Program-made: the position numbers and the translations under genes
Part shown: in pieces, positions 18,664 through 29,108 of the stretch
How the letters are laid out: each line of letters starts with the position of its first letter
Numbering within the stretch: position 1 is the first letter of the stretch
The notes under the pieces: model-generated
Database searches by the model: none
What the model saw: the letters and a program-made list of their open reading frames with translations, nothing else
What the model was told of the DNA's origin: nothing
From: Paraburkholderia phenoliruptrix
Lineage (GTDB): Bacteria > Pseudomonadota > Gammaproteobacteria > Burkholderiales > Burkholderiaceae
Direction: 5' to 3'
Assembly (NCBI RefSeq): GCF_902859825.1
Contig: NZ_CADIKB010000009.1
Location: 62,001 to 126,000 of the forward strand
Length of the DNA stretch: 64,000 bases

Positions 18664-19326
18664 TCAGGCTTCCTTCGCGATCATGTAGCCGAGGCCGCGC
18701 ACATTGCGGATCAGGTCCGCGCCGAGCTTCTTGCGCAGCGCGTGAATGTAGACCTCGACGGTATTGCTGCCGATCTCCTCGCCCCAGCCGTACATTTTCT
18801 CCTCGAGCTGACTCTTCGACAGCACTGCGCCCGGCCGCGCGAGCAGCGCCTCGAGCAGCGCGAACTCGCGCGCGGACAGGGCGACCGGCGCGCCGTCGAG
18901 CGTCACCTGATGCGACGCGGGATCGAGCGTGAGATTGCCGTGGCGGATCGTCGAATCGCTGCGGCCCGCCTGGCGGCGGATCAGTGCCCGCATGCGCGCG
19001 CCCAGTTCGTCGAGATCGAAAGGCTTGACGAGGTAATCGTCCGCGCCGGCGTCAAGGCCTTTCACGCGGTCGGCCACCGCGTCGCGCGCAGTCACGATCA
19101 GCACCGGCAACGCGTGGCCGCGCGCGCGCAAGGTGCGCAACACGTCGAGGCCGTCGCGCTTCGGCAAGCCCAGGTCGAGCAGCACGAGATCGTATGGCTG
19201 GCTCGAGGCCGCGCTGAGCGCCGCTTCGCCGTCTTCCACCCAGTCGACCGCGAAGCCTTCGCCGCGCAGCGCCTTGCGCACGCCTTCGGCGATCATCCGG
19301 TCGTCTTCGACTAGCAAGATGCGCAT
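18664..19326 (-). CDS. OmpR-family response regulator (QseB/PmrA-like)
   Basis: A 220-residue DNA-binding regulator. The receiver domain (1-115) has the acidic pair ED in LLVEDD, the phosphoacceptor D51 in LVLLDLGLP and the conserved lysine in YLVKPFDL. The C-terminal winged helix (about 125-218) ends with NTVEVYIHALRKKL and RGLGYMI. ATG at 19324-19326 is preferred over GTG at 19332, which would be too close to the GAGG box. It is the first gene of the regulator-kinase-degP series. A YTTAAK direct repeat in front of degP is consistent with its family's DNA target. Confidence 0.93.
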   Translation of the reverse strand: MRILLVEDDRMIAEGVRKALRGEGFAVDWVEDGEAALSAASSQPYDLVLLDLGLPKRDGLDVLRTLRARGHALPVLIVTARDAVADRVKGLDAGADDYLVKPFDLDELGARMRALIRRQAGRSDSTIRHGNLTLDPASHQVTLDGAPVALSAREFALLEALLARPGAVLSKSQLEEKMYGWGEEIGSNTVEVYIHALRKKLGADLIRNVRGLGYMIAKEA

Positions 19327-19488
19327 GGTCACGTTTCCTCAACATTCGATGATGCCGCATTCTAGCGCCCGCCCCGCGATGCGCGCCGTGTGGCGCTTTT
19401 TTCACCGCAGGCCGGCGGCATGTCACTACAATGGGCGCTTTGCGTCGCGCGTGCCCCACGCCCTGACATTTCGCTTTCTCGCCCGTTC

Positions 19489-21189
19489 ATGACGCACGCT
19501 TTCCTGTCTTCCGTCGCACGCCGTCTCCGTCACGCGGCGCGGCGTTCGCGCTTCATTTCCGCTGTCATCGCTTCCTCAACCGACGCTGGTATTCCGGCGC
19601 TGTCGCCGCGCCGCCGCGCGCCGCGCGCGAACGCATGGCTGCTCGTGGGCGCCGCGCTCGCCGGCGCCGCGTCGCTGCCGCTTGCCGCCGAGGCGCGCGG
19701 CCGGACCGCGCATCCGAGCGTCAACGTCAGCACCGTGCTGCCGCAGTCGGTCATGACCGGCTTGCAACGCGCGCACGTGCCCTTGTCGTCGATCAGCGTA
19801 GTCGTCGAAAAAGTCGGCGACCGCACGCCGATCATTGCGTTGAACGCCGCCAAGCCGATGATGCCCGCGTCGACGATGAAGCTCGTCACCACCTACGCGG
19901 GCCTCTCGATTCTCGGTCCGGACTACCGCTGGCGTACGAGCGCCTATGCCGACGGCACGCTCGACGCCAACGGCGTGCTGCACGGCAATCTGTACATTCA
20001 GGGCACCGGCGACCCGAAGCTCGTGCCCGAGGAACTGATCGACCTCGTGGAGAAGATCCACAAGGCGGGCATTCGCGGCCTGGACGGCGCGCTGGTGCTC
20101 GACAAGCGCTACTTCGACCCGTCGACGCGCGACCTGCCTGCCTTCGACGACGACGTCACCGCGCCGTACAACGTCGGCCCCGATCCGCTGCTGTACGCGT
20201 TCAAGTCGCTGTCATTCACGCTGACGCCTTCACCCGACGGCACCGTTGCAATCGACGTGCTGCCTGCCCTCGCGCAACTGCAGATCGACAATCAGATGCG
20301 CGCGGTCAACGGCCCTTGCCGCGGCGAAGCGGCGTCCGTCTCGCCCACCGTGACGCCCACGCCGAACGGCACGGTGGTCGCCTCCTTCGCGGGCGACTAC
20401 TCGGTGCGCTGCGGCCCGCGCACGGTCAACGTGGCGGTGCTCGATCACTCGGCATTTTTTGCGGGCGGCTTTCTCGCGCTGTGGCAGCAGACCGGCGGCA
20501 CCTTCAACGGCACGACGCGCGAAGGCGCCGTGCCGGTCGGCGCGAAACTGGTGGCCACGCATCAGGGGCCGCTGCTGGCGGACATCGTTCGCGACATCAA
20601 CAAGTTCAGCAACAACACGATGGCGCGCAACCTGTTCCTGTCGATCGGCGCGGCCGAAGAAAAGCCGCCCGCGACGCCCGCCAAATCGGCCCGCGCGATC
20701 GAGGCGTTCTTGCGCCGCGACAGCATCGAGATGCAATACCTGTCGCTCGACAACGGCTCGGGGCTTTCGCGCGACGAGCATCTCACGGCGCTCTCGCTCG
20801 CCGATCTGCTGCAGCGGGCCAACGCAAGCCCGGTCGCCCAGGTGTTCGTGCAGTCGCTGCCGATCGCGGGCGTCGACGGCACCATGCGCAACCGGCTCAC
20901 CAACCAGGGCGCGGGCGGCAACGCGCAGATCAAGACCGGCACGCTGCGCGACGTGCGGGCCATCGCGGGCTACGTGGCATCCGCGGACGGCAACAGCTAT
21001 GTCGTGGTGAGCTTCATCAACGATCCGCATTCGGAAGCCGCGCGCGCCGCGCACGACGCGCTGCTCGAATGGGTCTATCAAGGACCGACCGCGGGCTTCA
21101 GCCGGGTATCCGCGCCCGCGGCCGAACCGGCAAGCGCGACGCCGCGCGGCAAACCGAGGAAAAACCCGCGCAGGCACGACGCCCATTGA
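19489..21189 (+). CDS. dacB: D-alanyl-D-alanine carboxypeptidase/endopeptidase, PBP4 family
   Basis: A 566-residue periplasmic peptidoglycan enzyme (peptidase S13). The penicillin-binding motifs are all present: SxxK as S128-T-M-K131 in MPASTMKLVTT, SxN in KFSNNTMARN, and KTG in QIKTGTLRDVRA. A hydrophobic export signal lies at about residues 49-66, preceded by an unusually long basic N-terminus of nearly 50 residues; a later start is possible, but no better ribosome site was seen. The C-terminus is Pro/Ala/Lys-rich. It acts in cell wall remodelling and recycling. It is divergent from the response regulator gene. Confidence 0.93.
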   Translation: MTHAFLSSVARRLRHAARRSRFISAVIASSTDAGIPALSPRRRAPRANAWLLVGAALAGAASLPLAAEARGRTAHPSVNVSTVLPQSVMTGLQRAHVPLSSISVVVEKVGDRTPIIALNAAKPMMPASTMKLVTTYAGLSILGPDYRWRTSAYADGTLDANGVLHGNLYIQGTGDPKLVPEELIDLVEKIHKAGIRGLDGALVLDKRYFDPSTRDLPAFDDDVTAPYNVGPDPLLYAFKSLSFTLTPSPDGTVAIDVLPALAQLQIDNQMRAVNGPCRGEAASVSPTVTPTPNGTVVASFAGDYSVRCGPRTVNVAVLDHSAFFAGGFLALWQQTGGTFNGTTREGAVPVGAKLVATHQGPLLADIVRDINKFSNNTMARNLFLSIGAAEEKPPATPAKSARAIEAFLRRDSIEMQYLSLDNGSGLSRDEHLTALSLADLLQRANASPVAQVFVQSLPIAGVDGTMRNRLTNQGAGGNAQIKTGTLRDVRAIAGYVASADGNSYVVVSFINDPHSEAARAAHDALLEWVYQGPTAGFSRVSAPAAEPASATPRGKPRKNPRRHDAH

Positions 21190-21344
21190 GGATTCCTTCT
21201 AGCGAAGGCCGCGCGCGGCAGGCGCTTAACCGTGTACGCTGTCGGGCAGTGTTCGGGACGCGCGGCGCGCCCGAGCCATAACAACAACACGACAGAACAC
21301 CGCGGCATGTCACGCGGCGGCAAGGGACCACGGAGGAAGACACC

Positions 21345-22307
21345 ATGCAATTCGACGCCGAATTGCTGCTGCTCGCCATGGCGCCAGTCTTTCTCGCATG
21401 TATCGGCTGGGAGGCGTGGCACCTGCGGCGAACGCACCCCGGCGCGGCGCTCTACAGCTGGCGCGACACGCTCTGCAACGCGGCGCTCGCGCTGATGCAG
21501 CAAGCCGCCGACAAGCTCGCGTGGCTCGCGGTCATTCCCGTTTATGCGTTTTTCTACGACCGCTACCGCGTGCATACCTGGCACCCGGGTTGGCTCTCGT
21601 TTGCCGTGCTGTTCGTCGCCCAAGACCTGCTCTACTACGTGTTTCACCGATGCAGTCATCGGGTGCGCTGGCTGTGGGCCGCGCATGTCGTGCATCACTC
21701 GTCGGAGCGTATGAACTTCTCCACCGCCTTCAGGCAGAGCCTGATGTATCCGGTTGCCGGCATGTGGGTCTTCTGGATTCCGCTGGCCGTGCTCGGCTTT
21801 CCGCCGAAGCAGATTGTCGCGATTGTGCTGATCAACCTCGGCTTCCAGTTTTTCGTGCACACGCAGGCTATCGGCCGATTCAACGGCAAGTTCGGCTGGA
21901 TCAAATATGTGTTCAACACGCCGTCCATTCACCGCGTGCATCACGCGCGCAACGACCGCTACATCGACCGTAACTATGCCGGCGTGCTCGTGATCTGGGA
22001 TCGCCTGTTCGGCAGCTACGTCGACGAAGACCCGCGCGAGCCGCCCGTCTACGGCATCGTCGAGCCGCTTCACACGTTTAACCCGCTGAAGGCGACGTTT
22101 CACGAATGGGCGTCGATGGCGCACGACGTCGCGAGCGCGCACGGCATGCGCGACAAACTGCGCGCGCTGTTTGCGCCGCCCGCGTGGGCCGCCGATTATC
22201 ATGCGCGGCGCATGGCCGGTGCGACAAGCGCCGCGCTTGCACGGACAACCAATAACAACAGCAACAACAACGACATGGCTGCGTTTTCAGCAAGACGCAG
22301 ACCCTAG
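21345..22307 (+). CDS. Sterol desaturase / fatty acid hydroxylase-family membrane protein
   Basis: A 320-residue integral membrane di-iron enzyme candidate. The three histidine clusters of the superfamily are present: HRCSH (101-105), HVVHH (114-118) and HRVHH (196-200). Hydrophobic segments lie before and between them. The substrate is unknown; relatives hydroxylate fatty acids, carotenoids, sterols or ether lipids. The ATG at 21345 follows an AGGAAG box. The last 20 residues contain an Asn-rich run encoded by AAC/AAT repeats, unlike the rest of the protein. The SGNH lipoprotein gene follows 94 bp later on the same strand. Confidence 0.88.
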   Translation: MQFDAELLLLAMAPVFLACIGWEAWHLRRTHPGAALYSWRDTLCNAALALMQQAADKLAWLAVIPVYAFFYDRYRVHTWHPGWLSFAVLFVAQDLLYYVFHRCSHRVRWLWAAHVVHHSSERMNFSTAFRQSLMYPVAGMWVFWIPLAVLGFPPKQIVAIVLINLGFQFFVHTQAIGRFNGKFGWIKYVFNTPSIHRVHHARNDRYIDRNYAGVLVIWDRLFGSYVDEDPREPPVYGIVEPLHTFNPLKATFHEWASMAHDVASAHGMRDKLRALFAPPAWAADYHARRMAGATSAALARTTNNNSNNNDMAAFSARRRP

Positions 22308-22401
22308 AAGATTCTGTAAGCTGTCGTCACGCCGCCGACTCGGCGGACGCGGCCTGCAATACATGGCGCAAGGGCCAAACATACGAGGAGATGTAGCCAA
22401 C

Positions 22402-23652
22402 ATGAATCAAACAGCATCGAGGAAACAGCATTGGTTGCGCGTCACGCAAATCGCCGTAGCAAGCGCCGCGTTTGCGCTCGTCGCCGCTTGCGGCGGTGGC
22501 GGCGGCAGTGACAACACCTCCAGCAGCACGCCCGCAGGCGGCGTCAAGTTGCAGGTGGTGTCGTTCGGCGACAGTCTGTCGGACGTCGGGACCTATGCGC
22601 CGGTCATCCAGTCGAGTTTCGGCGGCGGCCGCTTCACGACCAACCCCGGCGAAGTGTGGACGCAGAAGGTCGCCGAGTATTACGGCGACACGCTGAAGCC
22701 GGCCTACCTCGGCGGCTTCGGTCAGCCGCTCGTCGCGGCAGGCGGCCTCGGTTATGCGCAGGGCGGCTCGGACGTCGTCAATGCGCAAGGCAAAGGCTGG
22801 GCGCCGAACAACATGGCGGCCACGACCGTGCCGATCGTGACGCAGGTGGCCAACTACCTGAGCGCGCACACGAGCTTCAATTCGAACCAGCTCGTGCTGG
22901 TGAACGGCGGCGCGAACGACATCTTCCAGTTCGCGGAAAACACCGCGAATCTGACGGCACTCGCGACCGCGCTGCAGACGCAATATCCGCTGCTCGTGCA
23001 GGCGGGCACGCTGCCGAACTCGCAGGCCGGGCAGGTTGCGTTTATCGTCGGTTATCTGTCGCAACTGCCCAATCCGCAGGTCGCGCAGGCCGCGAGCCAG
23101 CTCGCCGCGCAAGTGAAGACCATCGTCAACTCGGGGGCGACGCACGTGGTGGTGTCGACGGTGCCCGACATCGGCAATACGCCGCTCGGCGTCGCGGCCA
23201 ACGCGAGCACGCCCGGCTCGGCCGCGCTGCTGACGGGGATCGCCGCTGCGTACAACTACATGTTCGTGCAGAACCTCACGGCGCTCGGCGTGCTGGGCAC
23301 GGGCAAGGTGATCGTGGTCGACGCGTTCACCTGGCAGGATCAGCAGTTGCCGAACTACAAGGCGCTCGGCTTCACGGTGTCGAACACCGGCACGGCCTGC
23401 AACCTGGCCGCGATGCAGAGCAACGCCACCGCTTACGCCCGCGCCAATCCGAGCGCAACCAATGGCCTGACGCCGGAGCAGTACGGCGCCCAGTTCGGCT
23501 CGTCACTGTTCTGCTCGCCGCAGACTTACACGGTGGCCGGCGCCGACCAGACCTACATGTTCGCGGACACCGTCCACCCGAGCACGCACATGCACGCGCT
23601 GTTTGCACAGTTCGTGCAACAGCAGATCGCGGCGACGGGTCTCGGCAAATAA
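22402..23652 (+). CDS. SGNH/GDSL-family esterase/lipase, predicted lipoprotein
   Basis: A 416-residue secreted hydrolase. The signal peptide ends in a lipobox (LVAAC) followed by a Gly/Ser/Thr linker, so it is probably anchored to a membrane. The SGNH blocks are visible: GDSLSDVG near residue 55 (nucleophile Ser), GGANDIFQF in the middle (Asn block) and ADTVHPSTHMH near the end (Asp/His). The substrate is likely an ester lipid, but this is not determinable. The ATG at 22402 follows GAGGAG (22385-22390); longer in-frame starts would place the signal peptide internally. A strong terminator follows at 23691-23726. Confidence 0.9.
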   Translation: MNQTASRKQHWLRVTQIAVASAAFALVAACGGGGGSDNTSSSTPAGGVKLQVVSFGDSLSDVGTYAPVIQSSFGGGRFTTNPGEVWTQKVAEYYGDTLKPAYLGGFGQPLVAAGGLGYAQGGSDVVNAQGKGWAPNNMAATTVPIVTQVANYLSAHTSFNSNQLVLVNGGANDIFQFAENTANLTALATALQTQYPLLVQAGTLPNSQAGQVAFIVGYLSQLPNPQVAQAASQLAAQVKTIVNSGATHVVVSTVPDIGNTPLGVAANASTPGSAALLTGIAAAYNYMFVQNLTALGVLGTGKVIVVDAFTWQDQQLPNYKALGFTVSNTGTACNLAAMQSNATAYARANPSATNGLTPEQYGAQFGSSLFCSPQTYTVAGADQTYMFADTVHPSTHMHALFAQFVQQQIAATGLGK

Positions 23653-23690
23653 GCTGAAGCGGCCGCATGGTCGCTTGTCTGGGAGAAGTG

Positions 23691-23726
23691 AAAAACGCCT
23701 GGCTTAACCACAGCCGGGCGTTTTTT
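23691..23726 (+). terminator. Rho-independent terminator after the SGNH gene
   Basis: A stem of AACGCCtGGC and GCCgGGCGTT arms with one mismatch, then six T. A run of A on the 5' side means it could also act on the converging sua5 transcript. Confidence 0.85.
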
Positions 23727-23774
23727 ATTGGGCGAGGTTCTCAGACGCTCGCAGCGAAAGAAAGAAGTCTTAAC

Positions 23775-24857
23775 TCACACGTGGTTTTGCGCCTCGAACG
23801 CCGCCGCGGCGCGGCCGAGCCGGTCGTTCACGGCGATCCATTCGATGGTATCGGGCAATTTTTCGATCAGAATACGCGCGACGTTGGCGCGATCCAGCGC
23901 TCGCAGCAAGCCGTATAGCTCGCGTGCATAGACATGCGGATCTTCCGGCGCGGCGATGAAATGCACGCCCTCGGCGTCCGCCCACTGCCCTGCCCGCGAT
24001 GCCCGCGCGACGAGCGCGACGCGCTCGCCGGCTGCGCGCGCGGCGAGCAACGGCTCGAGTGCAGGGAACGGCAGCAGCGCGAGCGGTGTGCGCGGCGCGT
24101 AATGCGCCTTTAGCGTGCCAGAAGCGCGCGGCGCGGTCGCGTCGGAGCCGTCGGGCAGGCGCGGCGCTTCGCCGAGCACGTCGGCGATCTCTTGCGGCGT
24201 GACGCGACCCGGCCTCAGTAACGCGGGAAAGCCGCGCGACAAATCCAGAATAGTCGACTCGATCCCGACGTCCGACGCGCCGCCGTCGAGCACATGAATC
24301 GCGCTGCCGAACTCGTCGCGCACGTGCTGCGCGGTGGTCGGGCTCACGTGCCCAAAACGATTCGCCGACGGCGCCGCCACGCCGCCATGCCCGCTGCGCA
24401 ACGCGCTGAACGCCTCGAGCAGCGCTTGCGCCACCGGGTGGGCCGGACAGCGCAAGCCGACGGAATCCTGACCGCCGCTGACCGCCGCGGGAATGCGCGC
24501 GGCGCGCTTGAGAATGAGCGTCAGCGGTCCGGGCCAGAAGGCGTCGATCAGACGCTGTGCCTCTTGCGGCAAATGCTCGACCCAATAGTTCGGATCGCCC
24601 TGCGGCGCCAGATGCACGATCACCGGATGGTTCGCCGGCCGCCCTTTCGCCGCGTAGATGCGCGCGACGGCGTCGGGGTTTTCGGCGTCGCCGCCGAGGC
24701 CATAGACCGTCTCGGTGGGAAACGCGACAAGACCGCCCGCGTCGAGCAGCGCCGCGGCATGCGCGATCTGCTCGGCGCTCACCGGCAGCGCAGTCACGCC
24801 GGCTTGCGGAGGCACGCCAGCCGCGCCGGCCTGAACGGGTTTCTGTTGATCGGGCAT
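23775..24857 (-). CDS. sua5: L-threonylcarbamoyladenylate synthase (Sua5/YwlC, long form)
   Basis: Makes threonylcarbamoyl-AMP from threonine, bicarbonate and ATP for the tRNA t6A37 modification. It has 360 residues: a YrdC/TsaC domain at about 25-215 (LVAFPTETVYGLGG, KGRPANHPVIVHL, APSANRFGHVSPT) joined to the C-terminal Sua5 domain at about 230-355. TsaC alone is about 190 residues, so this is the two-domain form. It starts 10 bp after purK ends, as the last gene of the leftward glycolysis/purine run. Confidence 0.94.
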   Translation of the reverse strand: MPDQQKPVQAGAAGVPPQAGVTALPVSAEQIAHAAALLDAGGLVAFPTETVYGLGGDAENPDAVARIYAAKGRPANHPVIVHLAPQGDPNYWVEHLPQEAQRLIDAFWPGPLTLILKRAARIPAAVSGGQDSVGLRCPAHPVAQALLEAFSALRSGHGGVAAPSANRFGHVSPTTAQHVRDEFGSAIHVLDGGASDVGIESTILDLSRGFPALLRPGRVTPQEIADVLGEAPRLPDGSDATAPRASGTLKAHYAPRTPLALLPFPALEPLLAARAAGERVALVARASRAGQWADAEGVHFIAAPEDPHVYARELYGLLRALDRANVARILIEKLPDTIEWIAVNDRLGRAAAAFEAQNHV

Positions 24858-24867
24858 GGCGCGCGCG

Positions 24868-26154
<1,287 letters not shown>

Positions 26155-26166
26155 TCAATCTGGCGC

Positions 26167-26685
26167 TCACAGCGCCGGCAACACCATTGCGTGAGCCGCT
26201 TCGTTCTGACGCACGCGGAAGGCGGCGAGCTTGTCCGCGTATTCCGCGCTCGTGCCGCTCAGGACCGACACCGCGAAGAGCGCCGCATTCGCCGCGCCTG
26301 CCTCGCCGATCGCAAACGTGGCGACGGGCACGCCCTTCGGCATCTGCACGATGGAATGCAGCGAGTCGACGCCCTTTAGATACTTGCTCGCGACCGGCAC
26401 GCCGAGCACCGGCACCGTGGTCTTGGCAGCCAGCATGCCCGGCAGATGCGCCGCGCCGCCCGCGCCGGCGATGATTGCGCGGATGCCGCGCTCGCGCGCG
26501 CTTTCAGCATAGGCGAACATTTCGTCCGGCATGCGGTGGGCGGAGACAACCCTGGCTTCGTACGGCACGCCGAATTCCTGCAGAATCGCCACGGCGTTTT
26601 TCATGACTTCCCAGTCGGAGCTGGAGCCCATCAGCACGCCGACAACCGGCGCGCCATGCGTATGGGCGGTGTGTGCTTCACTCAT
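26167..26685 (-). CDS. purE: N5-carboxyaminoimidazole ribonucleotide mutase (class I PurE)
   Basis: Converts N5-CAIR to CAIR, the step after PurK. It has 172 residues, normal for class I PurE. The signature [14 protein letters not shown] near residue 17 and SAHRMPDEM near 60 (with the catalytic His) are clear. [13 protein letters not shown] matches the conserved glycine loop. The upstream region between purC and purE is made of short tandem repeats that reach to the ribosome-binding site. Confidence 0.97.
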   Translation of the reverse strand: MSEAHTAHTHGAPVVGVLMGSSSDWEVMKNAVAILQEFGVPYEARVVSAHRMPDEMFAYAESARERGIRAIIAGAGGAAHLPGMLAAKTTVPVLGVPVASKYLKGVDSLHSIVQMPKGVPVATFAIGEAGAANAALFAVSVLSGTSAEYADKLAAFRVRQNEAAHAMVLPAL

Positions 26686-26737
26686 CTTGCGGCTTCCTGT
26701 TTGCGGCTTCTGTTGCGGCTTCTGTTGCGGCTTGCTG
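26686..26737. repeat. 12-bp tandem repeat in the purC-purE spacer
   Basis: Units of TTGCGGCTTCTG, two exact (26701-26712, 26713-26724) and flanking degenerate copies on both sides, fill most of the 77-bp gap between purC and purE and abut the purE start codon. On the transcribed strand the units read CAGAAGCCGCAA, and the one nearest the ATG contributes the AGGA ribosome site. Copy-number change would alter leader spacing. Confidence 0.8.
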
Positions 26738-26762
26738 CTTGCGCTTCCGTTCGCGGACCCGG

Positions 26763-27653
26763 TCAGGCGAGCTTGTGCCCGGTCAGACGTTCGAGCGCTT
26801 CCTGATACTTTTCGCCCGTCTTCTGCACGACCTCGTCGGGCAGCTTCGGCGCGGGCGGCTCTTTCGCCCAGTCCTGCGTTTCCAGCCAGTCGCGCACGAA
26901 CTGCTTGTCGAACGACGGCGGATTGGTGCCCACCTGATACTGGTCGGCCGGCCAGAAACGCGACGAGTCGGCGGTGAGCGCCTCGTCCATCAGGTACAGC
27001 TTGCCGTGGTTATCGAGACCGAACTCGAACTTCGTATCCGCGATGATGATGCCGCGCGTGGCCGCGTAGTCCGCGGCTTCCTTATACAGGCGAATCGAGA
27101 TGTCGCGGATCGTGGCCGACAGTTCGGTACCGATGCGGCGCTCCATTTCGTCGTAGGTGATGTTTTCGTCGTGATGGCCCATTTCGGCCTTGGCGGCCGG
27201 CGTGAAAATCGGCTCGGGCAGCTTCTGCGCATTCTGCAGACCCGGCGGCAACTGCACGCCGCACACGGAACCCGTGGCCTGATAGTCCTTCCAGCCGCTG
27301 CCGGCCAGATAGCCGCGCACCACGGCTTCGACCAGAATCGGCTCGAGGCGCTTGACCACGACCGCACGGCCTTTGACCTGCTCGACTTCGTCGGCGGCCA
27401 CCACCGATTCCGGCGCGACGCCCGTCAAGTGGTTCGGCACCACGTGCTGAAGCTTCTCGAACCAGAAGTTCGCCATTTCGTTGAGCACGCGTCCCTTATT
27501 CGGAATCGGCTCGCCCATGATGACGTCGAACGCCGACAGACGGTCGGTCGTGACGATCAGCAACTGGTCGTTGCCCACCGCATAGTTGTCGCGGACTTTA
27601 CCGCGGCCGAGCAGCGGCAGCGAGCGGAGCGTGGATTCGTAGAGGGTAGACAT
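26763..27653 (-). CDS. purC: Phosphoribosylaminoimidazole-succinocarboxamide synthase (SAICAR synthetase)
   Basis: Joins CAIR with aspartate using ATP to give SAICAR in purine synthesis. It has 296 residues, the longer form also seen in yeast Ade1 and betaproteobacteria. The motifs GRGKVRDNY near residue 17, [14 protein letters not shown] and DTKFEFGLD are family hallmarks. The ATG at 27651-27653 begins [13 protein letters not shown]; the 32 codons upstream in frame are not conserved-looking. It is followed by purE and purK on the same strand and preceded by fba, 168 bp away. Confidence 0.96.
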   Translation of the reverse strand: MSTLYESTLRSLPLLGRGKVRDNYAVGNDQLLIVTTDRLSAFDVIMGEPIPNKGRVLNEMANFWFEKLQHVVPNHLTGVAPESVVAADEVEQVKGRAVVVKRLEPILVEAVVRGYLAGSGWKDYQATGSVCGVQLPPGLQNAQKLPEPIFTPAAKAEMGHHDENITYDEMERRIGTELSATIRDISIRLYKEAADYAATRGIIIADTKFEFGLDNHGKLYLMDEALTADSSRFWPADQYQVGTNPPSFDKQFVRDWLETQDWAKEPPAPKLPDEVVQKTGEKYQEALERLTGHKLA

Positions 27654-27821
27654 CGTCGTGGTTCGCAAAAAGTGAGGCAAAAAAGTGTGACCGGAACAAA
27701 AGGGAAACGCCGTTCCCCGGATGATGCGGGAACGGCGATCTAACGACAACCTGGCCGGACGGCCAGGTGCGGAGCCACGCGGTGACTCACATACCGCTTA
27801 TCAAACGTCCGACGCGGACGC

Positions 27822-28886
27822 TCAGCGGACGACCTGCGCGAGCTCGCCCGACTTGTACTTCTCCGCGATTTTATCAAGCGAAACCGGCTTGATCTTGCCT
27901 GCCTGGCCTTCGCAGCCGAATTGCGTGTAGCGCTCGATACAGATCTTCATCGCCGCTTCGCGCGCCGGCTTCAGATAGTCGCGCGGGTCGAACTTCGACG
28001 GATTCGTCGCCATATAGCGGCGGATGGCGCCGGTGATCGCAAGACGCAGGTCGGTGTCGATATTGACCTTGCGCACGCCGTGCTTGATGCCTTCCTGGAT
28101 TTCCTCGACCGGCACGCCGTAGGTTTCCTTCATGTCGCCGCCGAATTCGCGGATTTCCGCGAGCAATTCTTGCGGCACCGACGACGAGCCGTGCATCACC
28201 AGGTGCGTGTTCGGAATGCGCTGGTGAATTTCCTTGATGCGCTGAATCGACAGAATGTCGCCCGTCGGCTTCTTGCTGAACTTGTACGCGCCGTGAGACG
28301 TGCCGATCGCGATGGCGAGCGCGTCGCATTGCGTGAGCTTGACGAAGTCGGCGGCCTGTTCCGGGTCGGTCAGCAGTTGCTCGCGGGTCATGGTGCCCTC
28401 CGCGCCGTGGCCGTCTTCCTTGTCGCCCTTCATGGTTTCCAGCGAGCCGAGCACGCCCAGTTCCGCTTCCACCGTGACGCCGATCGAGTGCGCGGCTTCC
28501 ACCACCTTGCGCGACACCTCGACGTTGTACTCGTACGATGCGACCGTCTTGCCGTCGGCTTCGAGCGAGCCGTCCATCATCACGCTGGTGAAACCGCTGC
28601 GGATCGCCGCCATGCAAACCGCCGGCGACTGCCCGTGATCCTGGTGCATCACGACCGGAATATGCGGATACGACTCGACCGCGGCTTCGATCAGGTGACG
28701 CAGGAACGCTTCGCCCGCGTACTTACGCGCGCCGGCCGACGCCTGCATGATGACCGGCGCGTTGACCTTGTCGGCCGCGGCCATGATGGCCTGCACCTGC
28801 TCCAGGTTGTTCACGTTGAATGCCGGGAGGCCATAGCCGTTTTCAGCGGCGTGGTCCAGCAGTTGACGCATTGATACGAGAGGCAT
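27822..28886 (-). CDS. fba: Fructose-bisphosphate aldolase, class II
   Basis: The zinc-dependent aldolase of glycolysis and gluconeogenesis. It has 354 residues, of the CbbA/class IIB-like type. The zinc-site stretch [12 protein letters not shown] is near residue 80; the second conserved block [12 protein letters not shown] and the phosphate-binding [11 protein letters not shown] are visible. The ATG at 28884-28886 has an AGGAG box. It lies downstream of pyk on the same strand in the pgk-pyk-fba run. Confidence 0.96.
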   Translation of the reverse strand: MPLVSMRQLLDHAAENGYGLPAFNVNNLEQVQAIMAAADKVNAPVIMQASAGARKYAGEAFLRHLIEAAVESYPHIPVVMHQDHGQSPAVCMAAIRSGFTSVMMDGSLEADGKTVASYEYNVEVSRKVVEAAHSIGVTVEAELGVLGSLETMKGDKEDGHGAEGTMTREQLLTDPEQAADFVKLTQCDALAIAIGTSHGAYKFSKKPTGDILSIQRIKEIHQRIPNTHLVMHGSSSVPQELLAEIREFGGDMKETYGVPVEEIQEGIKHGVRKVNIDTDLRLAITGAIRRYMATNPSKFDPRDYLKPAREAAMKICIERYTQFGCEGQAGKIKPVSLDKIAEKYKSGELAQVVR

Positions 28887-29108
28887 GCTGTAACTCCTTA
28901 GATTGAAACGAATTCTTGTGCCGCCGGCATCTTTTGGGCGATTTTATCGCGAAGCAAACCGCGTACCTACGGGCACCGTCGCCCACGCGGGGAAACGGCT
29001 TCGTGCCCCGCGCGCCGACCGCCGCTGCGTCACGCCAAAGCGAGGCGTCGCGCGGCACGGCAGTCTGCTTCGCTCAATCAGCCTGTGCCGGTCGAGCAAT
29101 ACCGCCGA

